64,000 nucleotides of DNA from Sulfitobacter alexandrii. Its GTDB lineage: Bacteria > Pseudomonadota > Alphaproteobacteria > Rhodobacterales > Rhodobacteraceae. The notes under the pieces are model-generated. The model made no database searches, was not told the DNA's origin, and saw only the letters and a list, made by a program, of their open reading frames with translations. The position numbers were made by a program, and so were the translations under genes. Position 1 is the stretch's first letter. Every line of letters begins with the position of its first letter. Below, piece after piece: positions 8,939-15,782 of this stretch. The stretch lies in the NCBI RefSeq assembly GCF_001886735.1, contig NZ_CP018076.1, positions 2,480,001 through 2,544,000 of the forward strand, written 5' to 3'.

Positions 8939-8955
8939 TTGGGGCAGCGCCCCAA
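8939..8955. terminator. Hairpin between DUF6476 gene and tRNA-His
   Basis: TTGGGGC (8939-8945) and GCCCCAA (8949-8955) form a perfect seven-base stem with a three-base loop between convergent transcription units. It lacks a T tract, so it is only a possible terminator. Confidence 0.4.
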
Positions 8956-9033
8956 GTCTCGCCACCAACACGGCCCATCGGGCATGGGCTGCGACCGCGC
9001 CACGGGGCCGTGCCCGCCCGCGACGATCTCGGA

Positions 9034-9061
9034 CTTTCCGTGAGTGGCTTTCCGTGAGTTG
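9034..9061 (+). repeat. Tandem 14-bp repeat, two copies
   Basis: CTTTCCGTGAGTGG (9034-9047) is followed at once by CTTTCCGTGAGTTG (9048-9061), 13 of 14 identical, just beyond the 3' end of tRNA-His. It probably arose by local duplication. Confidence 0.6.
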
Positions 9062-9069
9062 AGGGGGGG

Positions 9070-9146
9070 TGGTACCACCTCCTGGTCTCGAACCAGGGAC
9101 CTCTTGATCCACAATCAAGCGCTCTAACCAACTGAGCTAAGGCGGC
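9070..9146 (-). tRNA. tRNA-His (GTG anticodon)
   Basis: The minus strand gives a 77-base cloverleaf beginning GCCGCCTTAGCTCAG and ending with an encoded CCA. The acceptor arm GCCGCCT pairs with AGGTGGT using two G-T wobbles. The anticodon arm TTGATTGTGGATCAA presents GTG, which reads histidine codons, and the T arm is CCTGG-TTCGAGA-CCAGG. The base before position 1 is T and the discriminator is A, so the usual G-1 and C73 of bacterial tRNA-His are both absent; this is the known unusual form of many Alphaproteobacteria. Confidence 0.95.
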
Positions 9147-9214
9147 ACTGGGGCCGATTTAGCCAAGCGGGCCACGGATTGCAAGACCCAAGGTCGGCGA
9201 TCCGCCGACCGTTT

Positions 9215-9697
9215 TCAGAGGTCGATGGACCAGTGCTGTTCCACGTTCGGCTGGCCGAAAGAGACAACCGGTGTGCGGCTCACCAGGCTCCAGCCGTTCC
9301 GGGCATAGAGCGCGCCCGCGGCCCGGTGCGACTCGTGCGTCCAGAGCGTCATGCGCCGGTAGCCCGCATCGCGCGCAAAGCCCATGCAGGTTTCGAGCAG
9401 CCGCCGCCCAAGCCCCCTGCCCCGCGCCTCGGGCGTCAGCAGGAAAAGCCGCAGCTTGGCCGTGTCATCGTCCAGCCGCACGCAGAAGATGGAGCCCAGC
9501 CGGCGCCCCTCCGCCCAGGCGATCCAGCCGCGTTCGCGGGCCGGGTCGTTCTTGGCAAGAAACGCGTCGAGGATTTCCGCCACGAGCGTGCCGAAGCTTT
9601 CGTCGAAACCCTCCTCCCGCGCGTAGTGGACGCTGTGCTGTTCCACCAGCCAGTCCCGGTCGTCGGCGCCGAATCCGCGCAGTTCGATGTTCTCCAT
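9215..9697 (-). CDS. GNAT family N-acetyltransferase
   Basis: 160 residues from ATG 9697, selected because AGGAGG lies seven bases before it. The acetyl-CoA loop is plain: LTPEARGRGLGRRLLETCMG, followed by GYRRMTLWTHESHRAAGALY and YARNGW, which are the B and D motifs of the GNAT fold. The acceptor is unknown. Related proteins in this order are sometimes fused to MarR domains; this one stands alone. Confidence 0.85.
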   Translation of the reverse strand: MENIELRGFGADDRDWLVEQHSVHYAREEGFDESFGTLVAEILDAFLAKNDPARERGWIAWAEGRRLGSIFCVRLDDDTAKLRLFLLTPEARGRGLGRRLLETCMGFARDAGYRRMTLWTHESHRAAGALYARNGWSLVSRTPVVSFGQPNVEQHWSIDL

Positions 9698-9776
9698 TCC
9701 TGTGCCTCCTGGGCGGACGCTTGCCAATCAAGCCCTCTCGGGATAGCCCTGCTTCCCATCATCGGCGGAGAGCACA

Positions 9777-9980
9777 ATGGGAATCAACACGGAACGCGAT
9801 ATCGAGGCAAATCTGCAGATCGGACCTACCGACGCAGGCATGGTGCGGCTTTTCGTCGAAGGGGCCGGGATCGAGATTCCGATGGATTTCACGCCCGAGG
9901 AAGCCATGGAGATCGCGGAGGAGATCATGGCCGCCGCGCATCGTGCGGACGGGGGCAAGGGCAAGCAGCGCAAGCGCTGA
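9777..9980 (+). CDS. Small conserved protein, DUF6324-like
   Basis: A 67-residue acidic protein starting MGINTERDIEANLQIGPTD, with a helix-forming stretch TPEEAMEIAEEIMAAA and a basic tail GKGKQRKR. I recognise the N-terminal block as a family conserved in Rhodobacterales (DUF6324-like); its role is unknown. There is no signal peptide or membrane segment, so it is cytosolic. The gene stands alone, divergent from the GNAT gene and convergent with mmcB. Confidence 0.7.
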   Translation: MGINTERDIEANLQIGPTDAGMVRLFVEGAGIEIPMDFTPEEAMEIAEEIMAAAHRADGGKGKQRKR

Positions 9981-9983
9981 AGG

Positions 9984-10454
9984 TCAGTCCCAAGCCGGCA
10001 TCATGTCCGGGTCGCGCAGCATCTGCAGCCGGCGCGCCGCGCAAGAGGCGAATTTCTGGATCATCGCCTTGCGCCGCGCGGGCGCCAGCCGGGACTCCGG
10101 CCCCATGCGGACGATCTCCGCGCCGTAGGCGTCTCCTATCATCAGCCCGGTCTCGTCAGGCAGGAGCTCGGTCGGAAAATCGGCATCCACGGCCCAGAAG
10201 AACCGGTCGGCCCATTCGACATAGCCCTCCCACTTGGCGTCCGACATGAAGTCCGCGCGCGAGGACTTGCACTCCACGATCCAGATTTCTCCCTTCGGCC
10301 CCAGCGCCATCACGTCCACCCGCAGGCCCCGTGCCGGGACGAGTTCCTCCACGCAGGCAAAGCCGTGTTCGGCAAGGTGCCGACAGACGCCCCGCGCCAG
10401 AAGCTGGCCGGGCTGCGGCGCCGGAGGGGGCGGTGACAGATCGATCTGGGTCAT
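9984..10454 (-). CDS. mmcB: MmcB family DNA repair protein
   Basis: 156 residues from ATG 10454. The sequence carries a restriction-endonuclease-like core: the GLRVDVMALGPKGEIWIVECK segment has the D-(E)xK arrangement (VECKSS) of PD-(D/E)XK nucleases, and the family is known as MmcB, needed for resistance to DNA cross-linking and mutagenic damage in Caulobacter. The longer open frame is rejected because a perfect SOS operator lies in it, 12 bases before the chosen start. Regulation by LexA is therefore expected. Confidence 0.88.
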   Translation of the reverse strand: MTQIDLSPPPPAPQPGQLLARGVCRHLAEHGFACVEELVPARGLRVDVMALGPKGEIWIVECKSSRADFMSDAKWEGYVEWADRFFWAVDADFPTELLPDETGLMIGDAYGAEIVRMGPESRLAPARRKAMIQKFASCAARRLQMLRDPDMMPAWD

Positions 10455-10465
10455 ACCAAAATAAT

Positions 10466-10480
10466 GAACAATTCGTGAAC
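10466..10480 (-). promoter_or_regulatory. LexA (SOS) box upstream of mmcB
   Basis: GAAC (10466-10469), seven bases, GAAC (10477-10480); on the minus strand GTTC-N7-GTTC, the alphaproteobacterial LexA consensus. It lies 12 bases before the mmcB start, where repressor binding would block transcription. Confidence 0.8.
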
Positions 10481-10566
10481 ATTTGCAACCCCCCGTGCCG
10501 GGCAATGGCAAAACCGGCGGAGCGGCCCTATCTTGAAAGGCGGTGGGTGCAGCAGGGAGCGGCGGA

Positions 10567-11874
10567 ATGGACGAACGGCAACCGATGGATCAGGCGCAGG
10601 CGCGCGGCGTGCGGTACGCGCGCGAGCTTGAAGGGCACCTGACGTGGCTCGATACCTTTTCCGGCACGGCGCTTGGCGTGCTCGCCGTCGCCTCGGGGAT
10701 TTACACCTATCTCGGAGTTTCTTCGCTGCTGGACGACAACGGGGCGATGTCCGCCTTCGCCGCCATCGCCTACTCCGTCGCCGTTTCCGTCGGCATTTTC
10801 GTGTTCTGGTCCTACATGTTGCGGCTTTTCCCCGCCGTGCGGACGGTCCGCGCCCGCGCCGGGCTGCTTGGGGCGATGGGCCTGGGGTCGGTCGCCATCG
10901 TCGCGATGTCGAGCTGGCTGAACGCCGCGGCCCTCGCGGGGTCGGCGGCCGTCGAACAGCATCTGGCCGAGACCGTGCAGGACTATCAGGGCTCGCTGGA
11001 GCGCGCGCACGAGATCGCCCTGTCGGCGCAGGGGCTGGAACGCGACGTTGCCCGCGTGCGGCAATCCTTCGAGGACCTGAGCGAACAGGAGGCAACGGGC
11101 AACCTTTCGGGCCTTGCGGGACGCGGCGCCGTGTTCCGCGTGCTGCGGCAGAAATCATCCGAACTGGCGGCACTGGAAGCGCAGATCGCCACCCAGACCC
11201 CGCTGGTGGCGACCGCGTTCGCGGAGGGCAACCAGATCCTCAGCCGCATGCGCGCCCTGACGGTCGAGCCGGGACCGGTCGAGGCACGGTCGGTCGAGTT
11301 TTCCGAGCAGGCGGTGCGCCTCGCGGGCCTGATAACCCAGCTGCGCCAACTCTCCGTCGCCTCGCTGGTGGAGCGCGCGGCGCAGGATCTGTCCGCCTCC
11401 GTCGTTCTGCCGGAGCTTGACGCGAGCAGCGCCGAAAACCGCACCGCGCAGGGCGCCACCATCACCTCGGTGCTCGAAGTCCTCGCCCAGCGGGCCACCA
11501 CGCTTGAGCGCGCGGCACAGGCGGTGCTGGCGATGCCGCCCCCGTCCGAGACGACATACACGCCCGTTTCCAGCGCCGATGCGGTCATTCTCTATGCCCG
11601 GAACTTCGTGCCGTCATGGGCCGGGGCCATCGCCATCGACCTGCTGCCGGCGGTGCTGGTCCTGATTCTCGCCATCACGCAGACGGCGATCCGGTCCGGC
11701 CGCGAAGGTGCGGCCATCGAGGATTCCCTGACGCTTGCCGAAATCCGGGCTGCCTTGGCCGCCATGCGCGAAATGGACGAGGTGCCGCGCCCCGCTTCCG
11801 CCGCCGCCCCCGGTAACGAGGAAAGCGACGCCCCGACGGACACGGTGCGCGTCACGCCGTTGAAGTCCACGTGA
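10567..11874 (+). CDS. Membrane protein with long extracytoplasmic coiled coil (unknown function)
   Basis: 435 residues from ATG 10567, with GGGAGCGG just upstream. Three hydrophobic segments occur in the first 130 residues (ending in GLGSVAIVAMSSWLNAAALAG), then a long alanine/glutamate/glutamine-rich helical region of about 210 residues, then a last membrane helix (AIAIDLLPAVLVLILAIT) and an acidic cytosolic tail. I know no function for it. It overlaps the following ClpP-like gene by GTGA, so the two should be made together; the large helical domain could scaffold or recruit that protein at the inner membrane. Confidence 0.75.
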   Translation: MDERQPMDQAQARGVRYARELEGHLTWLDTFSGTALGVLAVASGIYTYLGVSSLLDDNGAMSAFAAIAYSVAVSVGIFVFWSYMLRLFPAVRTVRARAGLLGAMGLGSVAIVAMSSWLNAAALAGSAAVEQHLAETVQDYQGSLERAHEIALSAQGLERDVARVRQSFEDLSEQEATGNLSGLAGRGAVFRVLRQKSSELAALEAQIATQTPLVATAFAEGNQILSRMRALTVEPGPVEARSVEFSEQAVRLAGLITQLRQLSVASLVERAAQDLSASVVLPELDASSAENRTAQGATITSVLEVLAQRATTLERAAQAVLAMPPPSETTYTPVSSADAVILYARNFVPSWAGAIAIDLLPAVLVLILAITQTAIRSGREGAAIEDSLTLAEIRAALAAMREMDEVPRPASAAAPGNEESDAPTDTVRVTPLKST

Positions 11875-12626
11875 GCACGGTACGCCGCAACCCCGTTGCC
11901 CGCGTGCTGACGGGCATTCTGGTGTTCCAGCTCGGTTTAGGCGTCCTGCTGTTCTGGGGCGATTTGCGCGACGATCTGCGTCTGCCGGGGTTCGGGCCGC
12001 GTGCGCCGTCCCTGACCGAACCAATCCGTCCGGGCGATCAGACCCGACGGTACCGCCCCGACCGTGCCCCCCCGCCGGGCCGTCCGATACCCAGCAGCCC
12101 CTTGCCGGACCGTCTTGTCCTGACCCAGATCGAAGCGGGCCGCACGATCCTGCTGGAGGGCGCCATCGGCGAGGGGGACGCCGCCCGCATCGCGCAGCAG
12201 ATCGAGGAGTTGGCCCAGGCCCCCGAACGGGTCATTCTGAATTCACCCGGCGGATCGGTCCGCGATGCGCTGGATCTGGGCCGCAGCCTGCGGTCCGCGG
12301 GATTTTCCACCGCCCTGCGCGATGGCGACATCTGCTATTCCGCCTGCCCCTACCTGCTGGCCGCAGGCGTCACGCGGGACATTCCCGAAGGGGGGTCCGT
12401 CGGGGTGCACCAGCACTATTTCGGAGAGAGCACGATCCTGCCCGCTTTTGTCGCGGTGGAGAACATCCAGCGCGGCCAGGGAGAGGTGATGGCGTACCTC
12501 GACGACATGGGGATCGACCCGTTGGTCATGCGGCACGCGCTGGTCACCCCCCCGGACGAAATCTACGTTCTGTTGCCGGAGGAATTGCGCGCCTACGGCT
12601 TCCTGCAGGAAATCGACGACGAATGA
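11871..12626 (+). CDS. Membrane-anchored ClpP-like (SDH-type) periplasmic protein
   Basis: 251 residues from GTG 11871, overlapping the previous stop by four bases. An N-terminal helix (residues about 11-28) is followed by a proline/arginine-rich linker and a crotonase/ClpP-like fold: LNSPGGSVRDALDLG matches the ClpP oxyanion region, ICYSACPYLLAAG contains a serine at the catalytic position, and SVGVHQHYFG has the following histidine. Two cysteines flank the serine. It resembles the COG3904 group of predicted periplasmic proteins. A protease role is an inference; substrate and active-site aspartate are not determined. Confidence 0.8.
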   Translation: MSTVRRNPVARVLTGILVFQLGLGVLLFWGDLRDDLRLPGFGPRAPSLTEPIRPGDQTRRYRPDRAPPPGRPIPSSPLPDRLVLTQIEAGRTILLEGAIGEGDAARIAQQIEELAQAPERVILNSPGGSVRDALDLGRSLRSAGFSTALRDGDICYSACPYLLAAGVTRDIPEGGSVGVHQHYFGESTILPAFVAVENIQRGQGEVMAYLDDMGIDPLVMRHALVTPPDEIYVLLPEELRAYGFLQEIDDE

Positions 12627-12690
12627 CACCGGCCCCCTTGTCGGTGGGGCAGCCGACCTCTATCTCAGGGCTGTGGCGGGTTCTGCCCTG

Positions 12691-12837
12691 TTCGTGTGAC
12701 GTAGCATTCCAGTGGCCTTAAGCAAATCCGAGGGAGCTGGCTCTGTCCGGGCCCTGGTCCGGTTAACCGGCGCCCACCTGTAGTAACAGGTCCTCGGGAA
12801 TCAAGACTGACCGGCAGGTGTGGTCCCGTCACGCCTT
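12691..12837 (+). ncRNA. ssrS: Probable 6S RNA
   Basis: A 150-base region without a coding frame shows the layout of 6S RNA: a closing stem GTGTGACG (12694-12701) with CGTCACGC (12827-12834), a large internal region containing GTGGCCTTAAGCAAA, and an inner arm in which CCGAGG pairs with CCTCGG and encloses smaller hairpins (CCGGTTAACCGG; ACCTG/CAGGT). 6S RNA binds sigma-70 holoenzyme as a promoter mimic. A plausible promoter, TTGTCG (12638-12643), 17 bases, TATCTC (12661-12666), would start transcription near 12673, slightly before the stem. The call rests on structure and on recalled similarity to Rhodobacterales 6S, not on a covariance search. Confidence 0.6.
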
Positions 12838-12845
12838 TCCAGATT

Positions 12846-12989
12846 TCAGCGGCGCGCGGACGCGGAGCGCGACAGCCCGAGTTGCGCGGCGAAAAGCGCC
12901 TGTATCTCGGCCTTGGTCACGCGGTCGCCGCGCGGTTTTTCTTCGCGAACGGCTTTCTTCAAACCCAATTTTATCAGCAATCCGGCCAT
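12846..12989 (-). CDS. Small basic protein, 47 residues, unknown
   Basis: An open frame from ATG 12989 to TGA 12846 encodes MAGLLIKLGLKKAVREEKPR and a helical remainder ending SRSASARR. The start has a good ribosome site (AATAGGAG, seven bases upstream), the only reason to think it is translated. It is basic and mostly helical, without signal peptide or motif. It converges on the probable 6S RNA and ends nine bases from it. It could be a false positive. Confidence 0.45.
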   Translation of the reverse strand: MAGLLIKLGLKKAVREEKPRGDRVTKAEIQALFAAQLGLSRSASARR

Positions 12990-13091
12990 GACAGTCTCCT
13001 ATTGGCTGGCTGCCCCCACGCCATCATCCACGCGGCAAGGGTGCGGAAGTTTCACGGGTTCCGACACTTTCCCGGTTCCGACGCGCGACGA

Positions 13092-13106
13092 TTAACCGGA
13101 TGTTAA
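13092..13106. promoter_or_regulatory. CtrA-type binding site
   Basis: TTAA (13092-13095), seven bases, TTAA (13103-13106): a perfect match to the CtrA consensus TTAA-N7-TTAA. It is 76 bases before the lipoprotein start on the plus strand and 103 bases before the small minus-strand gene, so either could be the target. Confidence 0.55.
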
Positions 13107-13181
13107 TCAACGCAACCCCAACTGAACCACGCCGCCACGGTGGGTTGGACCGCCACGGCCATGCCGAGAACCGGGGGAAAG

Positions 13182-13466
13182 ATGAACAGAACCACGACGC
13201 TTCACCGCCATGCCGTCAGCGCGCCACTGATGACCGCTTTGGCTGCCTGCACCATCCCGGCGACGCCGATCGTTTCGGAATTCAACGGCGACAGTGTGAC
13301 CATCGTGACGTCCGCCTTTGCGGATCCGGCCAGCGTGCGGCAGAAAAGCCAGGAGGAAGCATCGCGCATCTGTGCGAAGGGCCCCAAGAAAAAGGCCGAA
13401 TACGCGTCGACAAGAACCAATCAGCAGACCTACGAGCAAAGCCACCTGTTCCTGTGCCTGAACTGA
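13182..13466 (+). CDS. Small lipoprotein, unknown function
   Basis: 94 residues from ATG 13182, preceded by GGGGGAAAG. The N-terminus (RTTTLHRHAVSAPLMTALAAC) is a lipoprotein signal with lipobox LAAC and cysteine at about residue 23. The mature part contains SRICAKGPKKKAEYASTRTN and ends HLFLCLN, so two more cysteines could form a disulfide. Small lipoproteins with this type of C-terminal cysteine block occur in Rhodobacterales, without known function. A CtrA-type site upstream suggests cell-cycle or developmental control. Confidence 0.65.
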   Translation: MNRTTTLHRHAVSAPLMTALAACTIPATPIVSEFNGDSVTIVTSAFADPASVRQKSQEEASRICAKGPKKKAEYASTRTNQQTYEQSHLFLCLN

Positions 13467-13481
13467 CGGCAGGGCTGCGGT

Positions 13482-13955
13482 TCAGAACGCCTCGGGGCGG
13501 GCTTCACGCGCCATGTGGTCCAGCACCGCGTTCACGAACATGGGTTCTTTCCCGTCTGGAAAGAACGCGCGGGCGACCTCGACGTATTCATTGATGACAA
13601 CGCGCGGCGGGGTTCCGTCATCCCGGAACTCGGCGCCCGCCGCCCGGAAAAGCGCCCTCAGCGTGGGGTCGATGCGCGCGATCGGCCATTTGGCGACCAA
13701 CGCGCGGTCGGTCATCTGGTCGATGGAAGCCTGGTAATTCACGGCGGTGTCGAGCACGCGGGAGAAATGATCCACGTCGCCGTCCTGCATCTCGTCGCCT
13801 TCGTAGACGGCGCCGAAGCGATGTTCCAGAAATTCGCGCCGCACCAGTTCCACGGTAAGGCTGGAGTGTTCCATCTGGAAAAGGGCCTGCACGGCATAAA
13901 GCCGCGAGGCCGACTTCATCTTGCGCTTCTGGTTGCCCGACAGTGAGGTGTTCAT
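13482..13955 (-). CDS. nusB: Transcription antitermination factor NusB
   Basis: 157 residues from ATG 13955, overlapping the ribH stop by four bases (ATGA). The helical NusB/RsmB fold is recognisable from SASRLYAVQALFQMEHS, the arginine-rich region, and the C-terminal VVINEYVEVARAFF and VNAVLDHMAREARP. NusB binds BoxA RNA with NusE (S10) to prevent premature termination in rRNA operons. Linkage to ribH is conserved in many proteobacteria. The longer open frame upstream is only ribH on another reading frame. Confidence 0.95.
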   Translation of the reverse strand: MNTSLSGNQKRKMKSASRLYAVQALFQMEHSSLTVELVRREFLEHRFGAVYEGDEMQDGDVDHFSRVLDTAVNYQASIDQMTDRALVAKWPIARIDPTLRALFRAAGAEFRDDGTPPRVVINEYVEVARAFFPDGKEPMFVNAVLDHMAREARPEAF

Positions 13956-14503
13956 GCGATGCCGTTTCCGTCGGACTCCCCCGCCAACAGCGTATCCTCG
14001 CCGCGTGGTTTGAAGCCGATGCCCTTGCTTGTTTGCGCCCACTTACGGGCGAGCGCGATCAGATGCAAGGCCGCCGCGGCCGCCCCGCCGCCCTTGTTCT
14101 GCCCGGCGGGATCGGCGCGCACTTCGGCCTGCGCCTTGTTTTCCACCGTCAGGATGCCGTTGCCGATGCAAAGCCCCTGAAGGCCGAGCAATTGCAGGGC
14201 GCGGCTGCTGTCGTTGCAGACGGTTTCGTAGTGGGTCGTCTCGCCACGGATCACGCAGCCCAGCGCCACGTAGCCGTCGAAATTGCTGCGCCGGTCGCTG
14301 ATCCCGATGGCGGTCGGGATCTCCAGCGCACCGGGCATCTCCACTACGTCGTAATCCGCGCCCGCCGCCTCCAGCTCGGCCTTGGCGCCTTCCAGCAGCC
14401 CCTTGGCGATGTCGCTGTAATACGGAGAGAGCACGATCAACACCTTGACCGGACGGTCGAAGACGGGGCGCGGCAGGACGGTGTGATCTTCGGACGAGGC
14501 CAT
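13952..14503 (-). CDS. ribH: 6,7-dimethyl-8-ribityllumazine synthase
   Basis: 183 residues. It condenses 5-amino-6-ribitylamino-uracil with 3,4-dihydroxy-2-butanone 4-phosphate, the penultimate riboflavin step. The family blocks are present: PGALEIPTAI (substrate loop), GCVIRGETTHYETV with the catalytic histidine, and GILTVEN. It lies three bases after the ribB-type gene and is coupled to nusB, so the minus-strand order is ribE, unknown gene, ribBX-like, ribH, nusB. Confidence 0.95.
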   Translation of the reverse strand: MASSEDHTVLPRPVFDRPVKVLIVLSPYYSDIAKGLLEGAKAELEAAGADYDVVEMPGALEIPTAIGISDRRSNFDGYVALGCVIRGETTHYETVCNDSSRALQLLGLQGLCIGNGILTVENKAQAEVRADPAGQNKGGGAAAAALHLIALARKWAQTSKGIGFKPRGEDTLLAGESDGNGIA

Positions 14504-14506
14504 GAT

Positions 14507-15631
14507 CTAGTTCTCCGTGATGGGGCGGGTGCCCACGATTTCGATGGCATAGGGGTCGAGGCCCACGTAGCGGGTACCGGGGTTGTCGGTCAGCAGTACC
14601 AGCTTGTGCAGCCCGAGTTCGGCCAGGATCTGCGCGCCGAGGCCGGTGCGCTTGACGGTGCGGGGGCCTTCGTCTTCGTCGTCGTCCAATCGCAGGCGCG
14701 GATAGGGATCGCGGAACAGGATCACCGCCCCGCGCCCCTCTTCGGCGATGATCTGCATCGCGCGGGGCAGTTCGTCGGCGGGGCTGGGGCCAAGGCCAAG
14801 GATATCTTCCAGCGCGTTGATGGCGTGGGTCCGCACCAGCACCGGCTCGGGCGTGGTGATATCCCCCTTGACCAGCGCGACATGGTCCGTCCCGGTGATC
14901 TCGTCGGCAAAGATGCGCATCTGCCATGCCCCGCCGTAGGCCGAGGTGACCTCGCGCACGTCCCGTTCCACCAACAGGTTGTCATGCTTGTGCCGGTAGG
15001 CGATGAGATCGCTGATCGTGCCGATCTTCAGCCCGTGACGCGCGCCGAACTCGATCATGTCGGGCAGACGCGCCATGGTGCCGTCGTCCTTCATGATCTC
15101 GCAGATCACCCCAGATGGATGCAGCCCCGCGAGACGGCTGATGTCCACGGCCGCCTCCGTGTGGCCCGCGCGGACCAGCACGCCGCCGTCCCGGGCCCGG
15201 AGCGGAAAGATGTGCCCGGGGGTGGCGATGTCCGCCTGCCCTGCGCGTTCGTCGATGGCCACCGCCACGGTGCGCGCGCGGTCGGCGGCGGAAATCCCCG
15301 TGGTCACCCCCTCGCGGGCCTCGATGCTGACGGTAAAGGCGGTCTCGTGCCGCGAGGAATTGTTCACGGCCATCATCGGCAGCCCCAGCGCCGCCACCCG
15401 CTCCGCCGTCATCGGCAGGCAGATCAGACCGCGCCCGTGGGTCGCCATGAAGTTGATCGCCGCCGCGTCCGCGTGGACCGCCGGGATCACGAGGTCACCC
15501 TCGTTCTCGCGGTCCTCGTGGTCGACCAGGATGAACATGCGGCCCTGACGCGCCTCTTCTATGATCTCCTCGATCGGGGCGATGGCCGAAGAAAGTTCTT
15601 CCTCCACGGGTCCCGGTTTTTCGTAGTTCAT
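14507..15631 (-). CDS. ribB: 3,4-dihydroxy-2-butanone-4-phosphate synthase with degenerate GTP cyclohydrolase II domain (RibBX type)
   Basis: 374 residues in two domains. Residues about 15-215 are a complete RibB: DHEDRENEGDLVIPA, TPGHIFPL and HTEAAVDI with the metal- and phosphate-binding residues. The C-terminal 150 residues look like GTP cyclohydrolase II, but the zinc motif that should carry three cysteines after VRTH is replaced by AINALEDILGLG, with no cysteines, so GTP cleavage is not expected there. This matches the RibBX variant described in Proteobacteria. A separate ribA elsewhere must supply the first pathway step. The gene feeds the four-carbon unit to RibH. Confidence 0.92.
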   Translation of the reverse strand: MNYEKPGPVEEELSSAIAPIEEIIEEARQGRMFILVDHEDRENEGDLVIPAVHADAAAINFMATHGRGLICLPMTAERVAALGLPMMAVNNSSRHETAFTVSIEAREGVTTGISAADRARTVAVAIDERAGQADIATPGHIFPLRARDGGVLVRAGHTEAAVDISRLAGLHPSGVICEIMKDDGTMARLPDMIEFGARHGLKIGTISDLIAYRHKHDNLLVERDVREVTSAYGGAWQMRIFADEITGTDHVALVKGDITTPEPVLVRTHAINALEDILGLGPSPADELPRAMQIIAEEGRGAVILFRDPYPRLRLDDDEDEGPRTVKRTGLGAQILAELGLHKLVLLTDNPGTRYVGLDPYAIEIVGTRPITEN

Positions 15632-15704
15632 CGCATGTCCTCACGTGTGGCAGGCCTCCACATAGCCCAGCGGGAAAGGCTTGACCAGACTGCGCTCCGC
15701 CCCG

Positions 15705-15729
15705 CTTCTTTATGCTGCAAATACTCCGG
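15705..15729 (+). repeat. Dispersed intergenic motif, copy 2
   Basis: CTTCTTTATGC-N3-AAATACTCCGG, 22 of 25 bases identical to 8911-8935, in the gap between two minus-strand riboflavin-cluster genes. GC-rich inverted repeats follow it, as at the first copy. Confidence 0.6.
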
Positions 15730-15782
15730 CCCGGCGCCTGCCGCCTCGCGGTGCCGACGGCAATGGCGCGGGACCGCCGCCC

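Noticed and set aside
11871..12626. ClpP-like protein as a cytosolic ClpP subunit
   Set aside because: It has an N-terminal membrane helix and linker, no ClpP N-terminal or ATPase-docking features, and belongs with periplasmic COG3904-type proteins.
15632..15782. Possible FMN riboswitch before ribBX
   Set aside because: The conserved RFN core blocks (AGGGYA-type and GGTGAAATTCC-type) are absent from this gap and from the leaders of ribE and ribD.
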